Origin: an uncultured Lachnospiraceae bacterium
GTDB taxonomy: Bacteria > Bacillota > Clostridia > Lachnospirales > Lachnospiraceae
Assembly (NCBI GenBank): GCA_910584585.1
Contig: CAJUBP010000001.1
Location: forward strand, 1 to 64,000
DNA: 64,000 nt
Reading direction: 5' to 3'
Made by a program: the position numbers and the translations under genes
Shown: in pieces, positions 1 to 9,097 of the stretch
Layout of the letters: each line of letters begins with the position of its first letter
How positions within the stretch are numbered: position 1 is the stretch's first letter
The notes under the pieces: generated by a model
What the model was told of the DNA's origin: nothing
Seen by the model: only the letters and a program-made list of their open reading frames with translations
Database searches by the model: none

Positions 1-1
1 A

Positions 2-1039
2 GGAATCTGGGGAATAAGCTTAAAACCTATGTATAACAATTTCGGGAGATTAGGTGATAAATTTGATTCAAAAAAGGCGGCCAAAGTTGGTCTGGACGCC
101 TCCCTTAAGACTTCCATCGTCCCGGATGACGCAGTCATTGACCTGCGCAATCTTGCGCGTGATTACTATTATTTCAAGGATCTGCAATCCGCCATCGCAC
201 TGAAGCTTAACGCCGAATTAAAAGTGTCCTTCCCCGAATACCTGAATGTGTTCAGCAAGGCCACAACACAGACATCCTTAAAGCTCCTGGAAGCCTACCC
301 CCTTGCGGCGGACATGCTTGCCGCCCCAAAGGATGAGCTTGTGGAGACCATCCGGAAAACCGCGCGTTTCGGTGAAAAATACGCCATTTCCAAATATGAC
401 GCCATATGCGCCGCCGCAAAGGACGCCGCTGTTTTCGGACGCGCGCTTCCCAGCAACGCGCTCCGGATCCGGCTGTATGTCAAAGCCTACCGAGAATGCC
501 AAAAATATCTGGACAGCATACTGGAAGAGCTGCGTAAGGCCGTTGATAAGCTGGAAGGGACGCCGGTCTATGACCGCGTCTTCCTTCTCCAGTCCCTGCG
601 TGGCGTCGGTTTCCTCAGTTCGGTCGTCCTGATTGCTGAAATGGGCTCCTTTGACCTGTTTTCTTCCCCAAAAAAGCTTTACGCTTACTTTGGCCTGGAT
701 CCTGCCGTAAAGCAGTCCGGCAAGTTCAACGGTGACAAGGTTCACATGTCCAAGAGGGGCTCCAGGCTCGCCAGGCGCGTCCTGCATATGGTCGCGCTCA
801 ATAACCTTAAGGTGGATAAAGGGACAAAAACGCCAGTAAATCCAGTGATCCACAGCTATTATGCCGACAAATGCAAAAGCAAGAAGAAAAACGTGGCTGT
901 CGGGGCTGTCATGCATAAAATCTGCAACATCATTTTTGCCATGCTCCGGGATAATAAACCGTTTGAGATTATCACTCCACAGGAACACTGTGAACGGTAT
1001 CTGGCAGCGCATCCTGAAAAGAAACGGAACGCAGCTTAA
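2..1039 (+). CDS. IS110-family transposase, 5' end outside window
   Basis: Transposase of the IS110/IS1111 type, which uses a RuvC-like DEDD domain plus a C-terminal transposase domain and, in recently described members, an RNA guide. The reading frame is open to the window edge (no stop upstream of the Met at 29), so the first RuvC residues are cut off. Visible are the later RuvC segment (KFDSKKAAKVG, a D-x-x-D-A-x-x-I/A pattern), a central coiled helical stretch, and the C-terminal transposase domain with LQSLRGVGFLSS (helix-hairpin-helix-like), FGLDPAVKQSG and the KRGSRLARRVL helix. Ser230, counted from the Met at 29, in the KQSG motif matches the catalytic serine position known for this family. 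The 3' end looks intact (stop at 1037-1039). A structured RNA candidate starts about 150 bp downstream. The family assignment is firm; activity cannot be judged without the left end. Confidence 0.93.
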   Translation, partial: GIWGISLKPMYNNFGRLGDKFDSKKAAKVGLDASLKTSIVPDDAVIDLRNLARDYYYFKDLQSAIALKLNAELKVSFPEYLNVFSKATTQTSLKLLEAYPLAADMLAAPKDELVETIRKTARFGEKYAISKYDAICAAAKDAAVFGRALPSNALRIRLYVKAYRECQKYLDSILEELRKAVDKLEGTPVYDRVFLLQSLRGVGFLSSVVLIAEMGSFDLFSSPKKLYAYFGLDPAVKQSGKFNGDKVHMSKRGSRLARRVLHMVALNNLKVDKGTKTPVNPVIHSYYADKCKSKKKNVAVGAVMHKICNIIFAMLRDNKPFEIITPQEHCERYLAAHPEKKRNAA

Positions 1040-1148
1040 CAAACTCTCATGGATTTTAAAAATCTCCACATGAGTGGGCTTATTAAAGTTACCCTTTTTT
1101 ACATCAACTGCTTGATAAAAACTTTTTTAACATTTTTCATTTTACCTA

Positions 1149-1180
1149 TTGACATTTCTTAGCTAGACTTTTGGTATGAT
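1149..1180 (+). promoter_or_regulatory. Promoter for the structured RNA
   Basis: TTGACA at 1149-1154 and TATGAT at 1175-1180 preceded by TGG (extended -10, TGnTATGAT). The 20-nt spacer is longer than the optimum of 17, which the extended -10 could compensate. The predicted start (about 1186-1188) coincides with the first base of the first hairpin, which is why it is assigned to the RNA and not to a protein. Confidence 0.6.
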
Positions 1181-1186
1181 AATGAA

Positions 1187-1338
1187 CGCGCCCGCACAGG
1201 ACTGGAAAAACTCTGTTCCTGTGGGGCGCGAATTTATGCTCCTTCCATGGAAAGCGGCTGTGCCGCCCTCCATGGAAGGAAAAACGGGGCTGCGCTAAAG
1301 CCTTCCAAACAATTGGCTCTGGCACAGTCCCGTTTTTT
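1187..1338 (+). ncRNA. Candidate structured RNA (IS110 bridge/seekRNA-like)
   Basis: Three consecutive stable stem-loops are readable by eye. Stem 1: 1187-1201 with 1217-1230, 14 bp with one bulged G, 15-nt loop. Stem 2: 1241-1251 with 1269-1279, 11 bp, then a small internal loop and an inner 5-bp stem GCGGC/GCCGC. Stem 3: 1281-1292 with 1325-1336, 12 bp including one G-U, then an asymmetric internal loop, an inner AGCC/GGCT stem and a 12-nt apical loop; it ends in a run of six T (1333-1338), as in an intrinsic terminator. A promoter ends exactly in front. No credible protein is encoded. Family knowledge: IS1111-group members carry their guide RNA downstream of the transposase, with target- and donor-specific internal loops. 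The bridge-RNA role is inference; a chromosomal small RNA unrelated to the transposase is the alternative. Confidence 0.55.
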
Positions 1339-1686
1339 CCTCTTTATATTTTATTGTATTCTTACATTTTCATTATGGGCTGACAATAAGCCGCCGCAGA
1401 GATTCTGCATGAAATCATTTGCAGTGGATAATAGATGGCTGCCTTACGTATCCCTTCCTTCTGCAATTTTAGAAGGTGTTTCCATTTGTCAGCGTCCAGG
1501 TTCTCTTCGTTGGAAACGCAACAGCAGAAGAACATTTTCTATGTCTCCCGCTGCCATGTTCGTATATGTGCAGCCTCTATCCAACGCAAAATAGGATAGC
1601 TTTTATCCGCGGCTGTTTACTGCGCGCTCTGGATAACGCTGTCCTGTTTACCGCCGCGAATATTGGATATGTCTGCAGGCTGAAAT
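1339..1686. other. Gene-free interval, nothing assignable
   Basis: Between the RNA terminator and the end of the BspA-like gene I see no gene with a ribosome binding site. Short open frames exist on both strands. On the minus strand around 1390-1600 some translated stretches look protein-like (for example WKHLLKLQKEGIRKAA) but are broken by stops and frameshifts, so a decayed gene remnant is possible but not supported well enough to name. The right end of the IS110 element must lie in or before this interval. Confidence 0.4.
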
Positions 1687-4020
1687 TTATTTTTTTACCG
1701 TCACGTTCCTGACTGCTGAGTAGCCGCCTTTGATTTTCTCGCCGGAAGCCTTTGCATAGGCGCAGGCCCTGACGTAATATTTTCTCCCGGCTTTCAATTT
1801 CGGTATCTTTTCAGATGTTGTTTTGTTCTTTGATATGGTGAACGTTTTAACGTTTTTCTTAAATTTTTTATCCGTGCCGCACTGGATAATGTAGCCGGAC
1901 GCTTTGGCGTCTTTCTTCCACTTTGCGGTGATGGTTTTTTTGCCTGTGGATTTTGCGGATATGAGCTTCAGCTTTTTGGGCTTTACAGTCAGGGTGACGG
2001 TTACTTCCGCTTCCCCATATGCGCCATTCGCGGCGGCTTCAATTAAGATATCTGTTTTTCCGCAGCCTTTGATGGTTACTTTTCCGCTTTTATTCACTGT
2101 GGCAACTTTTTTATTCTTCACTGTATAGGTGAGTTTCCCGCCGCCGCTTGCTTTCGCGCCAAGGGGGAAAGGTTTTGCGCCATAGGTTTTGGTAATGTCT
2201 CTGGCGGTGATATCCTGTTCTTTATCTTCAGGTTCCTCTGTGTCTTTATCTTCGGGCTCCTGGGTTTCCCCTGGGTTCTGATTGTTCCCCGGATTTTGGC
2301 TGTTGCCTGGATTCTGATTGTTGCCTGGATTCTGGTTTCCTCCCGGATTCTGATTGCCGCCTGGATTTTGATTCCCTCCCGGATTCTGGCCTTCATTTTG
2401 CTTTGGGTTTACCGTAATTGTGATTTGTTTTTCCGCGGCTTTATAGGTTTCTGTTTCGGAAGCGGTAATCGTAATCTGCGCCGTTCCCGCGCCTGTTATG
2501 GTTACCAACCCTCCCGGTGTGACTGCGGCTACGGAATCGTCACTGCTCCGGTAAGATAATGCACCGTCTCCATCTGTCACTGCGCCAATGGGAAAAGCCG
2601 GGTCTCCCGCTGTTTTTGTGAAATCGGAGGCTGTAACAGTCTGGAGTTTTTTCATGGTTCGGTAGGCAATACTGTTTTCTTTTGCGTAGGTCTCCGCATA
2701 GGAACCCTCATTACAGTAAATGCACAGATTTTCCCCACAGCCATCAAATGCGTATCCGCCGATATTTGTTACGCTGTCCGGGATTTCAACGCTCGCCAGG
2801 CTACTGCAGTTGCGGAATGCATTAGCGGGTACGCTTTTTACGCCAGATGGAATTGCTACCTCTGACAGGCTGCCGCACCCATAAAATGCGCTTCCCCCGA
2901 TATTTCTTACACTATCCGGTATTTTTATGCTGGTTAGGCCGTTACATCCATAAAATGCATTCTCCCCAATGGATGTCAGATTGCCATTAACCTCCCATTC
3001 TTCATTTCCTGTACGCTCCAAAAACTCTATGGTTTTTAAATTGCCGCACCCCTGAAATGCGCCATCCATAATCTCAACAGTTCCAGCAGGGATTTTGATA
3101 TCTGACAGGCTTCCGCACCCATAAAATGCATTCTGTCCAATAAAATTATCATCACCATCACCCATACCGATAAAACAGGAAGGCATTTTTACGTTTTCCA
3201 AATTGCTGCACCCCTGAAATGCAGAATCCCCGATACGGTACAGATATTCAGGCAATTCTATGCTGGTAAGGCTGCTGCAATCCTGAAACATACCACTTGC
3301 GATACCATGCAGATTGACTGGAAACCTTACACTGACCAGACTGCTGCAGCCAGAAAATACGTTTCTGTCAATTGACTTTACGCTATCTGGTATTTCAATA
3401 TTCTTTAAGCTGCTGCAGTTAGAAAATGCACCACTCCAAATTCTTTCTACACTGTTTGGCAGCTCTATATTTTCCAGACTGCTACAGCCCAAAAATGCAT
3501 TTCTATCAATGATGGTAACACTGCTTGGTATTTCTATATTCTTCAAACCGCTGCAAGCAGAAAATGTGAGTCTTCCGATAGTGGTAATACTATTCGGAAG
3601 TTTTACCTCCGTTAAACTGACACACCCTGAAAACGCGCTTTCCCCTATATTCCCTACACTGTTTGGTATTTCTATATTTGTTAACTGCTGACAAACCCTA
3701 AAAGCACTTCCTTCAATGGTGATAACACTGTCTGGTATTACGATACTCTTCAAACTGCTGCAGCCAGAAAACGCGTTTTCCCCTATAATTTCCACACTAT
3801 CCGGAACTGTAATCTCCGCGCCTTCCCCTTCATACCTCATTAATACCCCATTATTTATCACAAATCCATTTTCATCCGCCTCTGGTTCATCAGTTTCTGT
3901 CCCATCTTCAGAAGTCTTTTCCTGCACTTCTGCCGCTTGCACTTCCCAGGCTCCAGCCGGCATATCAACCGTTCCTGCCATAAGGCACAACGCAAGCAAT
4001 AACGCAATTTTTTTCTTCAT
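1687..4020 (-). CDS. Secreted BspA-type leucine-rich-repeat surface protein
   Basis: Predicted exported surface protein of 777 residues. It starts with a signal peptide (about residues 1-30, cleavage near VQA/AEV) behind a good AGGAGG site. Residues about 55-430 are some 16 BspA/LRR_5 repeats of about 23 residues with the pattern IPDSVxxIGxxAFxGCSSL. After a cysteine-containing cap comes a Big-type bacterial Ig domain (about 455-530), a low-complexity GNQNPG-type linker (about 535-590) coded by short tandem repeats, a second Ig-like domain (about 600-680) and a C-terminal fibronectin type III-like domain ending in VRNVTVKK. No LPXTG motif or sortase tail is visible, so attachment is probably non-covalent. 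Such proteins bind host or matrix components in other bacteria; the ligand here is unknown. It stands alone, transcribed towards the IS110 remnant. Confidence 0.88.
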   Translation of the reverse strand: MKKKIALLLALCLMAGTVDMPAGAWEVQAAEVQEKTSEDGTETDEPEADENGFVINNGVLMRYEGEGAEITVPDSVEIIGENAFSGCSSLKSIVIPDSVITIEGSAFRVCQQLTNIEIPNSVGNIGESAFSGCVSLTEVKLPNSITTIGRLTFSACSGLKNIEIPSSVTIIDRNAFLGCSSLENIELPNSVERIWSGAFSNCSSLKNIEIPDSVKSIDRNVFSGCSSLVSVRFPVNLHGIASGMFQDCSSLTSIELPEYLYRIGDSAFQGCSNLENVKMPSCFIGMGDGDDNFIGQNAFYGCGSLSDIKIPAGTVEIMDGAFQGCGNLKTIEFLERTGNEEWEVNGNLTSIGENAFYGCNGLTSIKIPDSVRNIGGSAFYGCGSLSEVAIPSGVKSVPANAFRNCSSLASVEIPDSVTNIGGYAFDGCGENLCIYCNEGSYAETYAKENSIAYRTMKKLQTVTASDFTKTAGDPAFPIGAVTDGDGALSYRSSDDSVAAVTPGGLVTITGAGTAQITITASETETYKAAEKQITITVNPKQNEGQNPGGNQNPGGNQNPGGNQNPGNNQNPGNSQNPGNNQNPGETQEPEDKDTEEPEDKEQDITARDITKTYGAKPFPLGAKASGGGKLTYTVKNKKVATVNKSGKVTIKGCGKTDILIEAAANGAYGEAEVTVTLTVKPKKLKLISAKSTGKKTITAKWKKDAKASGYIIQCGTDKKFKKNVKTFTISKNKTTSEKIPKLKAGRKYYVRACAYAKASGEKIKGGYSAVRNVTVKK

Positions 4021-4225
4021 ATCCTTTCCTCCTCGTAGCTTCTCCGTAGTATTTTTTGCTCTTCTCAGTCTTCTGTCTTTTTCTTTCCATCCCCTTCCTC
4101 ATGTTCCTCTGGTTCCCATTGTATTTATTATATATTCTTTAAGCAATCTTTTCGATGCTTTTAGCATATTTATTTTTCCCTAAAGCAACCCTTATTACAG
4201 TACGATAGGAAACGGAGGTATGTAT

Positions 4226-4516
4226 ATGGTAAACGGTCTTGGTGAACGTCTGGAACATATGCGGGTGAGCCTGCGCCTTTCCCAGAAGGAAGCTGCCGCG
4301 GCTATCGGCGCGTCCCCTTCCGTCATTTCCAATTATGAAAGCGGCGAACGCACCCCCAGCGTGGAAAATCTGATGGCTCTTGCCGGCCTGTACCGGTGCT
4401 CTGCGGATTACCTGCTGGGCCTTGAGAAGCCATCCGGCTCTTACGTGGACGCTTCCATGCTGGATGAAAAGCAACGGGTTTTACTGCAAGGATTCCTACA
4501 CGGTTTAAGCAAATAG
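4226..4516 (+). CDS. XRE-family HTH transcriptional regulator
   Basis: Small DNA-binding protein of about 96 residues with a Cro/C1-type helix-turn-helix covering most of its length: RLSQKEAAAAIGASPSVISNYESGERTPSVENLMALA, followed by the usual LYRCSADYLLGLE tail. I prefer the ATG at 4226 over the one at 4220, because GGAGG at 4214-4218 is only 1 nt from the first and 7 nt from the second. There is no partner domain for ligand sensing. It lies at the left side of a decayed integrative element and could be its repressor, but might equally be a chromosomal gene. An intrinsic terminator follows at once. Confidence 0.85.
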   Translation: MVNGLGERLEHMRVSLRLSQKEAAAAIGASPSVISNYESGERTPSVENLMALAGLYRCSADYLLGLEKPSGSYVDASMLDEKQRVLLQGFLHGLSK

Positions 4517-4523
4517 CTCCATT

Positions 4524-4733
4524 TTACTCTGTCTGGCGGTTTCCTTCAGACAGATTTTTCAGTATGCCCTTTATCCTGTCATGTACCATTTTTACAATCC
4601 TTATGTGAACGCAGTCTGATTTCTGCGTTTCCATATCATTTTCTAACAGAATAACCAAACTTAATATGTCCAATAACTCTTCCTCTGTTTTTTCCAATTC
4701 ATATGTGTTTATATCATCTTGTTCTTTCCCCAT
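4524..4733 (-). CDS. Small hypothetical protein, 69 residues
   Basis: Not recognised. An acidic, mostly helical small protein (MGKEQDDINTYELEKTEEE at the start, then a hydrophobic stretch ILSLVILLEN and a basic C-terminal half). AAAGGAG lies about 10 nt before the ATG. It faces the XRE gene tail to tail with 7 bp between stops, and its last codons contain the XRE terminator hairpin. The good ribosome site and low stop-codon density argue for a real gene; the short length argues for caution. No function is proposed. Confidence 0.45.
   Translation of the reverse strand: MGKEQDDINTYELEKTEEELLDILSLVILLENDMETQKSDCVHIRIVKMVHDRIKGILKNLSEGNRQTE
4528..4559 (+). terminator. Intrinsic terminator after the XRE gene
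   Basis: TCTGTCTG (4528-4535) pairs with CAGACAGA (4547-4554), followed by five T. It lies 11 nt after the XRE stop and inside the 3' end of the opposing small gene. Confidence 0.75.
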
Positions 4734-4994
4734 GCAAATGCTTCTCCTTTTCTGTCATATTTTTTAACCAGCCTTTTCATCCTGAATCCTGGATAAATTG
4801 CTTTTTTATCCCTGTGAACCGTGCCTGTGCCATTACCCTATTGAAACAGCTTCAAAGGAATAATATATATTTTCAAATGCCGGAAGTACGAATTTTCACC
4901 ACCATTCCTAATTTTTGCATATATGTTTGGGTCGTTCTGATTCCTGAATAAATCTAAAACACCTTACTAACACCAAGATAAAAGGAGGGATGTT

Positions 4995-5184
4995 ATGTTT
5001 GAAGAGATTGAGGATATCCTGACACAAGCTGATGAAAGACAAAAATATTCCCCGGAAAACGCTGCTGGAAGCATTCTACAATGCTGGGGTGAATCCGGTT
5101 ACCATAGCTGTTAATGATCAGATTTCCCGGCTTCCAAGTATTTATAGCATTTTAGGGCTGCTGAATCCTTATCAGGAATTTTGA
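4995..5184 (+). pseudogene. Frameshifted small gene of the integrative element
   Basis: A strong AAAGGAGGG site precedes ATG 4995 (MFEEIEDILTQADER), but this frame stops at 5114 after 39 codons. The +1 frame carries a convincing continuation, IPRKTLLEAFYNAGVNP through NPYQEF, ending at 5184. Removing one A from the A-run at about 5041-5045 joins both into a single protein of about 62 residues. It is unrecognised; composition and place suggest an accessory gene of the element. A programmed frameshift is possible but no slippery heptamer plus structure is obvious. Confidence 0.5.
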
Positions 5185-5291
5185 AAAAATTTGCCAAAAC
5201 ATATTGCCAAAACACTTTCACCCATTTATGATGAGAATGATTTATCTCAATATCATACAGACAAACGATAAACTACAAAGGAGGCATCCGC

Positions 5292-7543
5292 ATGTCCGAT
5301 AACTGCCAGCTCAAAAACAACAAACCATCCAATATATGTAGCGTCTTCACAATGCCTGCTATTATGACATTATGTGAAAAATTCTACTACCTGTCCAAAG
5401 AAGACACTAACTACTATGAAATAATGGAAAAAATAAAGTCTTTGTCGTCTTGTAGTGAAAAAGACTTGTCAGATTGTCGGGAAACTTTGTCTCATGAATT
5501 TCCAATTTTAAACGACCTGATAAACTACATTTCCATCAGTCAGGATTATTTTAAAAAATTACGTTCCGAACATAATGCCCTTTGTATCCGCTGCAACACA
5601 AAATCCTGTGCTTTGATAAAGAATTGATAGAAAAATGTGTTAAAATATATGAAACCTATAAAAAATCCTCTCCTGATGACCCATATCCTTCTCAAGTGAA
5701 CTTTGATAGGATATTGAATAAATTCCATTCCGAGGGACTAGAGCGTATCTTAAAATTCATTCCCGCAATCTGCCGCCCCACTTCACACCAGATTTCATGC
5801 TGAATTTAGTCAATGTAGCCCACTACACCTTCGAAATCCAGCATAAAATCTGATGTAAATTGGGACGACATCTTGCGGAAAGCAATTTTAAGACACGCTC
5901 TAGACAACATAGAAGAAATTCTCTTTCCCGAATGCACAAAACAAAGAAAGCGTTACCGTATCCCCGTATGCAGTGTCCCTTCTGTCACTTATATTTTTTT
6001 AATGTATCACCAAACCTTTCTTCCGGCTGAAACACGGTTTTCCGTTTGGGCTGATGCTTTTATAAATTTGATATCTAGCCTTACATCTGTTTTTTCATCG
6101 GAGGGCTTGTTTACCCCTTTAACTTTATGGATTACGGGAGAACCAGGGTCTGGGAAAACACAGTTGGCTTTGTATCTGGGCAGCTTCTACAATAAACCCA
6201 AAACGCGCAATGACGCGGTACTGTCCAGGAATTTTTTATGGGTCAATACAAGCACAAAAGATGTTGTAAGCCGCATCAGGAACTGCAGGGATAACACAGT
6301 CATCCTGGATGATGTAAAATTGGAGAATTCTGTGTCCCTTGGGGAACATAAAAACACGAATTTAGACATCCTTGTGCGGAGCATTTTTGACCATAACCTC
6401 AATGGAACTCCAATCTACAGCGGCGCCATTGTTACCGGAGAATACATCCCAAATGGAAATTCCACCCTGACCCGCCTGATACTGCTCCATCTCAAAAGTT
6501 TTCAGAATTCACCCGAAAATCTGCAAACTTTATCTTTTTTTCAGGATAATGGATATTTGCTGACAGACTTTATGATCCTCTTTCTCCAGTGGGTTTGCCA
6601 GCAGTTGGAACGGGCAGAATTCCTTCCCCTTTTGAAGGAGCGAAAAAAACGGTACACACAAAAATATATGAACAAAGGATTTTCCAGCAGAAACAGTGAA
6701 ATTCTGACTACGCTGAAGCTGGGTCTGGATCTATTGGAAAAATTTTCTTCCTCATACACCCCTCCAGACTTTCAAAAAACAGTACGCTCAATCGTTGCGC
6801 GGGGGATGGCTGTTTTCAGTCACTGGTAAAAGCTACCTCCTACCTATATGGAAACGGCCCTGGTCTATACGCAGAGATACTAACCAGAATGATCCTTCAT
6901 AAAAAAATATCCGCTGTGTTCCTGTTGTTACTTACGAAGACGAGGTAGATTTACTCAATTTTTGCCTCACTCCTGGTGAAGACGGGATTTTCATTGAAAA
7001 TCCAGAGCGTATTGCTGAGAAAGCATATTTTCAAGACCCTGCGCATAACCAGCCATGCTTATTAGTCCAGAAAGAAATATTGGAGGAGGATTTAAAATTT
7101 GCAGTGGAAGATTATTGTAAAACCCATAACATTCCTCTGCAAAACTTGAAAAAAACATCATAAACTGGCTTGTGGATGAAGACTTCATTCTTGTTGATAT
7201 CTACAGGGATGACTCCACTGTCAACCGTATTATTAAGTATCCTGTTATTGACCCTTACCTCAAATGTGGTCAGTCCCCTTGCTTTCCAGGCAGCTTTTAT
7301 TGCCTGAATCTTCAACATCCATTGCTAAAAAAAATGAATGATGAGTTTTGCGGCAGAAAAAAAGTGCATTTGCCAATTATGGATCTGTGTTCAGACGATT
7401 ATTACGCTCAAGAACTAGATTACAGAAATGCAGAGTCAATGAACCATTCCATTTATAGGCGGAATTGTAATCTCCATTTTAAATTAAATAGGGTTGAAAA
7501 ATATTTCCAAAACATTTTCAACTATCGTTTCACTAAAAACTGA
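5292..7543 (+). pseudogene. P-loop ATPase of the integrative element, broken by four frameshifts and a MITE
   Basis: Starts at ATG 5292 behind AAAGGAGG. Conceptual repair gives one protein of roughly 700 residues: 5292 frame to about 5583, next frame to 5738, MITE, then the in-frame continuation to about 6805, and three more frames to the stop at 7541-7543. Each of the four shifts fits loss of one base in a homopolymer (T-run 5581, G-run 6801, A-run 6901, A-run 7149). The central part has a Walker A motif GEPGSGKT (6139 region), followed by NTVILDD as a Walker B candidate and a GEYIPNGNSTLTR segment, resembling replication helicase or DUF927-like ATPases of mobile elements. The C-terminal part (7172-7543) is unrecognised. 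The spot between an XRE gene and xis/int suggests a replication or mobilisation role for the element. The gene is non-functional as read here unless the homopolymer lengths are sequencing errors. Confidence 0.7.
5739..5902. mobile_element. MITE family A, full copy 1 (160 bp plus TA duplication)
   Basis: An imperfect palindrome of 160 bp (5741-5900) bounded by TA on both sides. The ends are inverted repeats, GAGCGTATCTTAAAATT left and AATTTTAAGACACGCTC right. It interrupts the ATPase gene. Deleting 162 bp (element plus one TA) restores the reading frame exactly (SEG-L then DNIEEILF), proving insertion into a pre-existing gene. It encodes nothing. The copy at 12931-13094 is the reverse complement with few differences. 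Confidence 0.88.
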
Positions 7544-7555
7544 AAGGAGCCTTCC

Positions 7556-7750
7556 ATGAATAATTTAACTTCCGACTATCCTGATATTATTGACGTCAAG
7601 ACGCTTTGCAGCATCCTGCATATCGGCCGCCAGAAAGCCTACAACCTACTGCGGACAAACGCCATCTACAGCAAAAAAGTCGGCAATGCCTACCGTATCC
7701 CAGTCTCCAGCCTGCATGATTATATCTACGATAATTCTTCATGCAAATAA
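7556..7750 (+). CDS. Excisionase-type helix-turn-helix protein
   Basis: A 64-residue protein with a winged-helix/MerR-like DNA-binding fold typical of excisionase (Xis) families: DVKTLCSILHIGRQKAYNLLRTN for the helix-turn-helix and YRIPVSSLHDYI for the wing and last helix. It has a clear AAAGGAG site and sits 69 bp before the integrase, the classic xis-int arrangement. It would act as a directionality factor bending DNA at the attachment site. Unlike its neighbours on both sides it is intact. An alternative is a small regulator of the integrase promoter. Confidence 0.85.
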   Translation: MNNLTSDYPDIIDVKTLCSILHIGRQKAYNLLRTNAIYSKKVGNAYRIPVSSLHDYIYDNSSCK

Positions 7751-7819
7751 TGTTTACTGCCCGTCATGCAGGTGCTATAATGGTTATTGCATGGCGGGTG
7801 CCTTGATAAGGAGGTGCCT

Positions 7820-9041
7820 ATGACTGGAAGCATTCAGACTAAAACAACCAAAAGTGGAAAACGCATGCTGTACGCAGTGCTTTATTACAAAGACCCGGCC
7901 ACACAGAAAGGCTGCACAAAATGGGTCAGCACCGGGTTGGAGGAAAAAGGGAACAAACGCAAAGCCGCTTCCCTGATTCCTGAATATGTGGAAAAGTACA
8001 AATTCCTGGAACACGCCAAAATGGAGCAGTCTGCTGAGACACCCTTTGCAGATTATTACAGTGCCTGGCTGGAAAAGAAAAAAACGGACGGTTCCATTGA
8101 ATTGTCCACCTGGGAAGGCTATAAAATGCACTCCACCCACATCATTGACTATTTCAGCGAGCACCGCGTTAAAATGTGCGAACTGGCGCCAAAGCATTTT
8201 CAAGAATATTACGACTATCAGCTGCAGTATGGCAAAAAGAGCCAAAAGACCGGGGAGCGGAGCGCGCTTGCGCCAAGGACTGTCAGGAGCCATAAGAACC
8301 TTATTGTAAGCTCTTTAAATCAGGCAGTCATAGAAGGCATACTTTCCAGCAACCCGGCCCAATATGTCACAGTAAGGGGAAAATGCGACAAGGATTACCG
8401 GAAAAAAGAAGCCTTTCTGACGATTGCTGAAGCCAATAATTACCTGGATTTTATCAGCGTCCATTACCCCAGGCTCCTTCTGGCTGCATACCTGGGCATA
8501 TATTATGGATTCCGGCGCTCGGAAATGCTGGGGCTTACCTGGAAGGCTGTGGACTTCGATTCCCATAAAATATCTATAAGCCAAACCGTGGTCAGAGTAA
8601 TCACCACCGTTGAGAAGGAGCGTACAAAAACCAAAAGCAGCGCCCGAACCTTAGACTTATTGCCCAACGTGGAAAAAATGCTGCGCAGGCTCCAGCAGGA
8701 GCAGCAGGAAAACCAGGCGTTTTTCGGAAACACATACCATGACACGCCTTATATCCTCCGCTGGGAAAACGGGAAGCCATACGCCCCGGGACTATTTAAG
8801 CAATGCCTTCATAAAAGCAGCCAAAGAATATGGGCGGCTGGAACTGACGCTCCACCAGCTGCGCCACTCCTGCGCGTCCATACTGTTTGAAATGGGATGG
8901 ACGCCTAAGGAAATTCAACATTGGCTGGGACACGCTGATTATTACACCACTATGAATATTTACACCCATCTCAGCAACGAAACGTTATCCTATAAATCAG
9001 CCGCATTAAATGATTCTATCAAATTGATTGAGCGGACATAG
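7820..9041 (+). pseudogene. int: Tyrosine recombinase/integrase, one-base frameshift
   Basis: Phage/ICE-type tyrosine integrase. Start ATG 7820 chosen because AAGGAGG lies 5 nt upstream. Order: arm-type DNA-binding N-terminus (KTTKSGKRMLYAVLYY), SAM-like core-binding domain (DYYSAWLEKKKT to VSSLNQAVIEG), catalytic domain. Catalytic residues: Arg in YYGFRRSEMLGLTW, HQLRH box, HWLGHADYYTT, and the nucleophile Tyr in MNIYTHL. The first three quarters and the last quarter lie in different frames. One extra G or C in CCCCGGG near 8786-8792 explains this: without it YAP-DYLSNAFIKAAKEYG reads through. As read the protein ends early at 8890 and lacks the HxxR, H and Tyr residues. It follows the xis-like gene and points towards tRNA-Pro, a usual attachment site for this family. 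Confidence 0.85.
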
Positions 9042-9049
9042 CAATGCGG

Positions 9050-9081
9050 GGAATATTTTCATATACTTTTGAAAATATTCC
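9050..9081 (+). terminator. Hairpin after integrase
   Basis: GGAATATTTTC (9050-9060) pairs with GAAAATATTCC (9071-9081), 11 bp, 10-nt loop, eight bases after the integrase stop. There is no T-run, so it may be a weak terminator or a protein binding site. Confidence 0.45.
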
Positions 9082-9097
9082 GCTGTAACAGGCTTGC

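Noticed and set aside
278..1069. Long minus-strand frame of 263 codons opposite the transposase
   Set aside because: Shadow of the IS110 gene: the transposase frame has family motifs, the antisense frame has none.
1247..1712. Open frames of 115 and 78 codons downstream of IS110
   Set aside because: They run through the hairpins and the terminator of the structured RNA, have no ribosome binding site and no protein-like composition.
4995..5184. Programmed ribosomal frameshift in the small element gene
   Set aside because: No slippery heptamer followed by a stable structure is evident, while neighbouring genes show the same kind of decay.
8739..9041. Independent small protein with integrase C-terminal motifs
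   Set aside because: One base restores it to the upstream integrase frame with a continuous catalytic domain, and its proposed ATG has no ribosome site.
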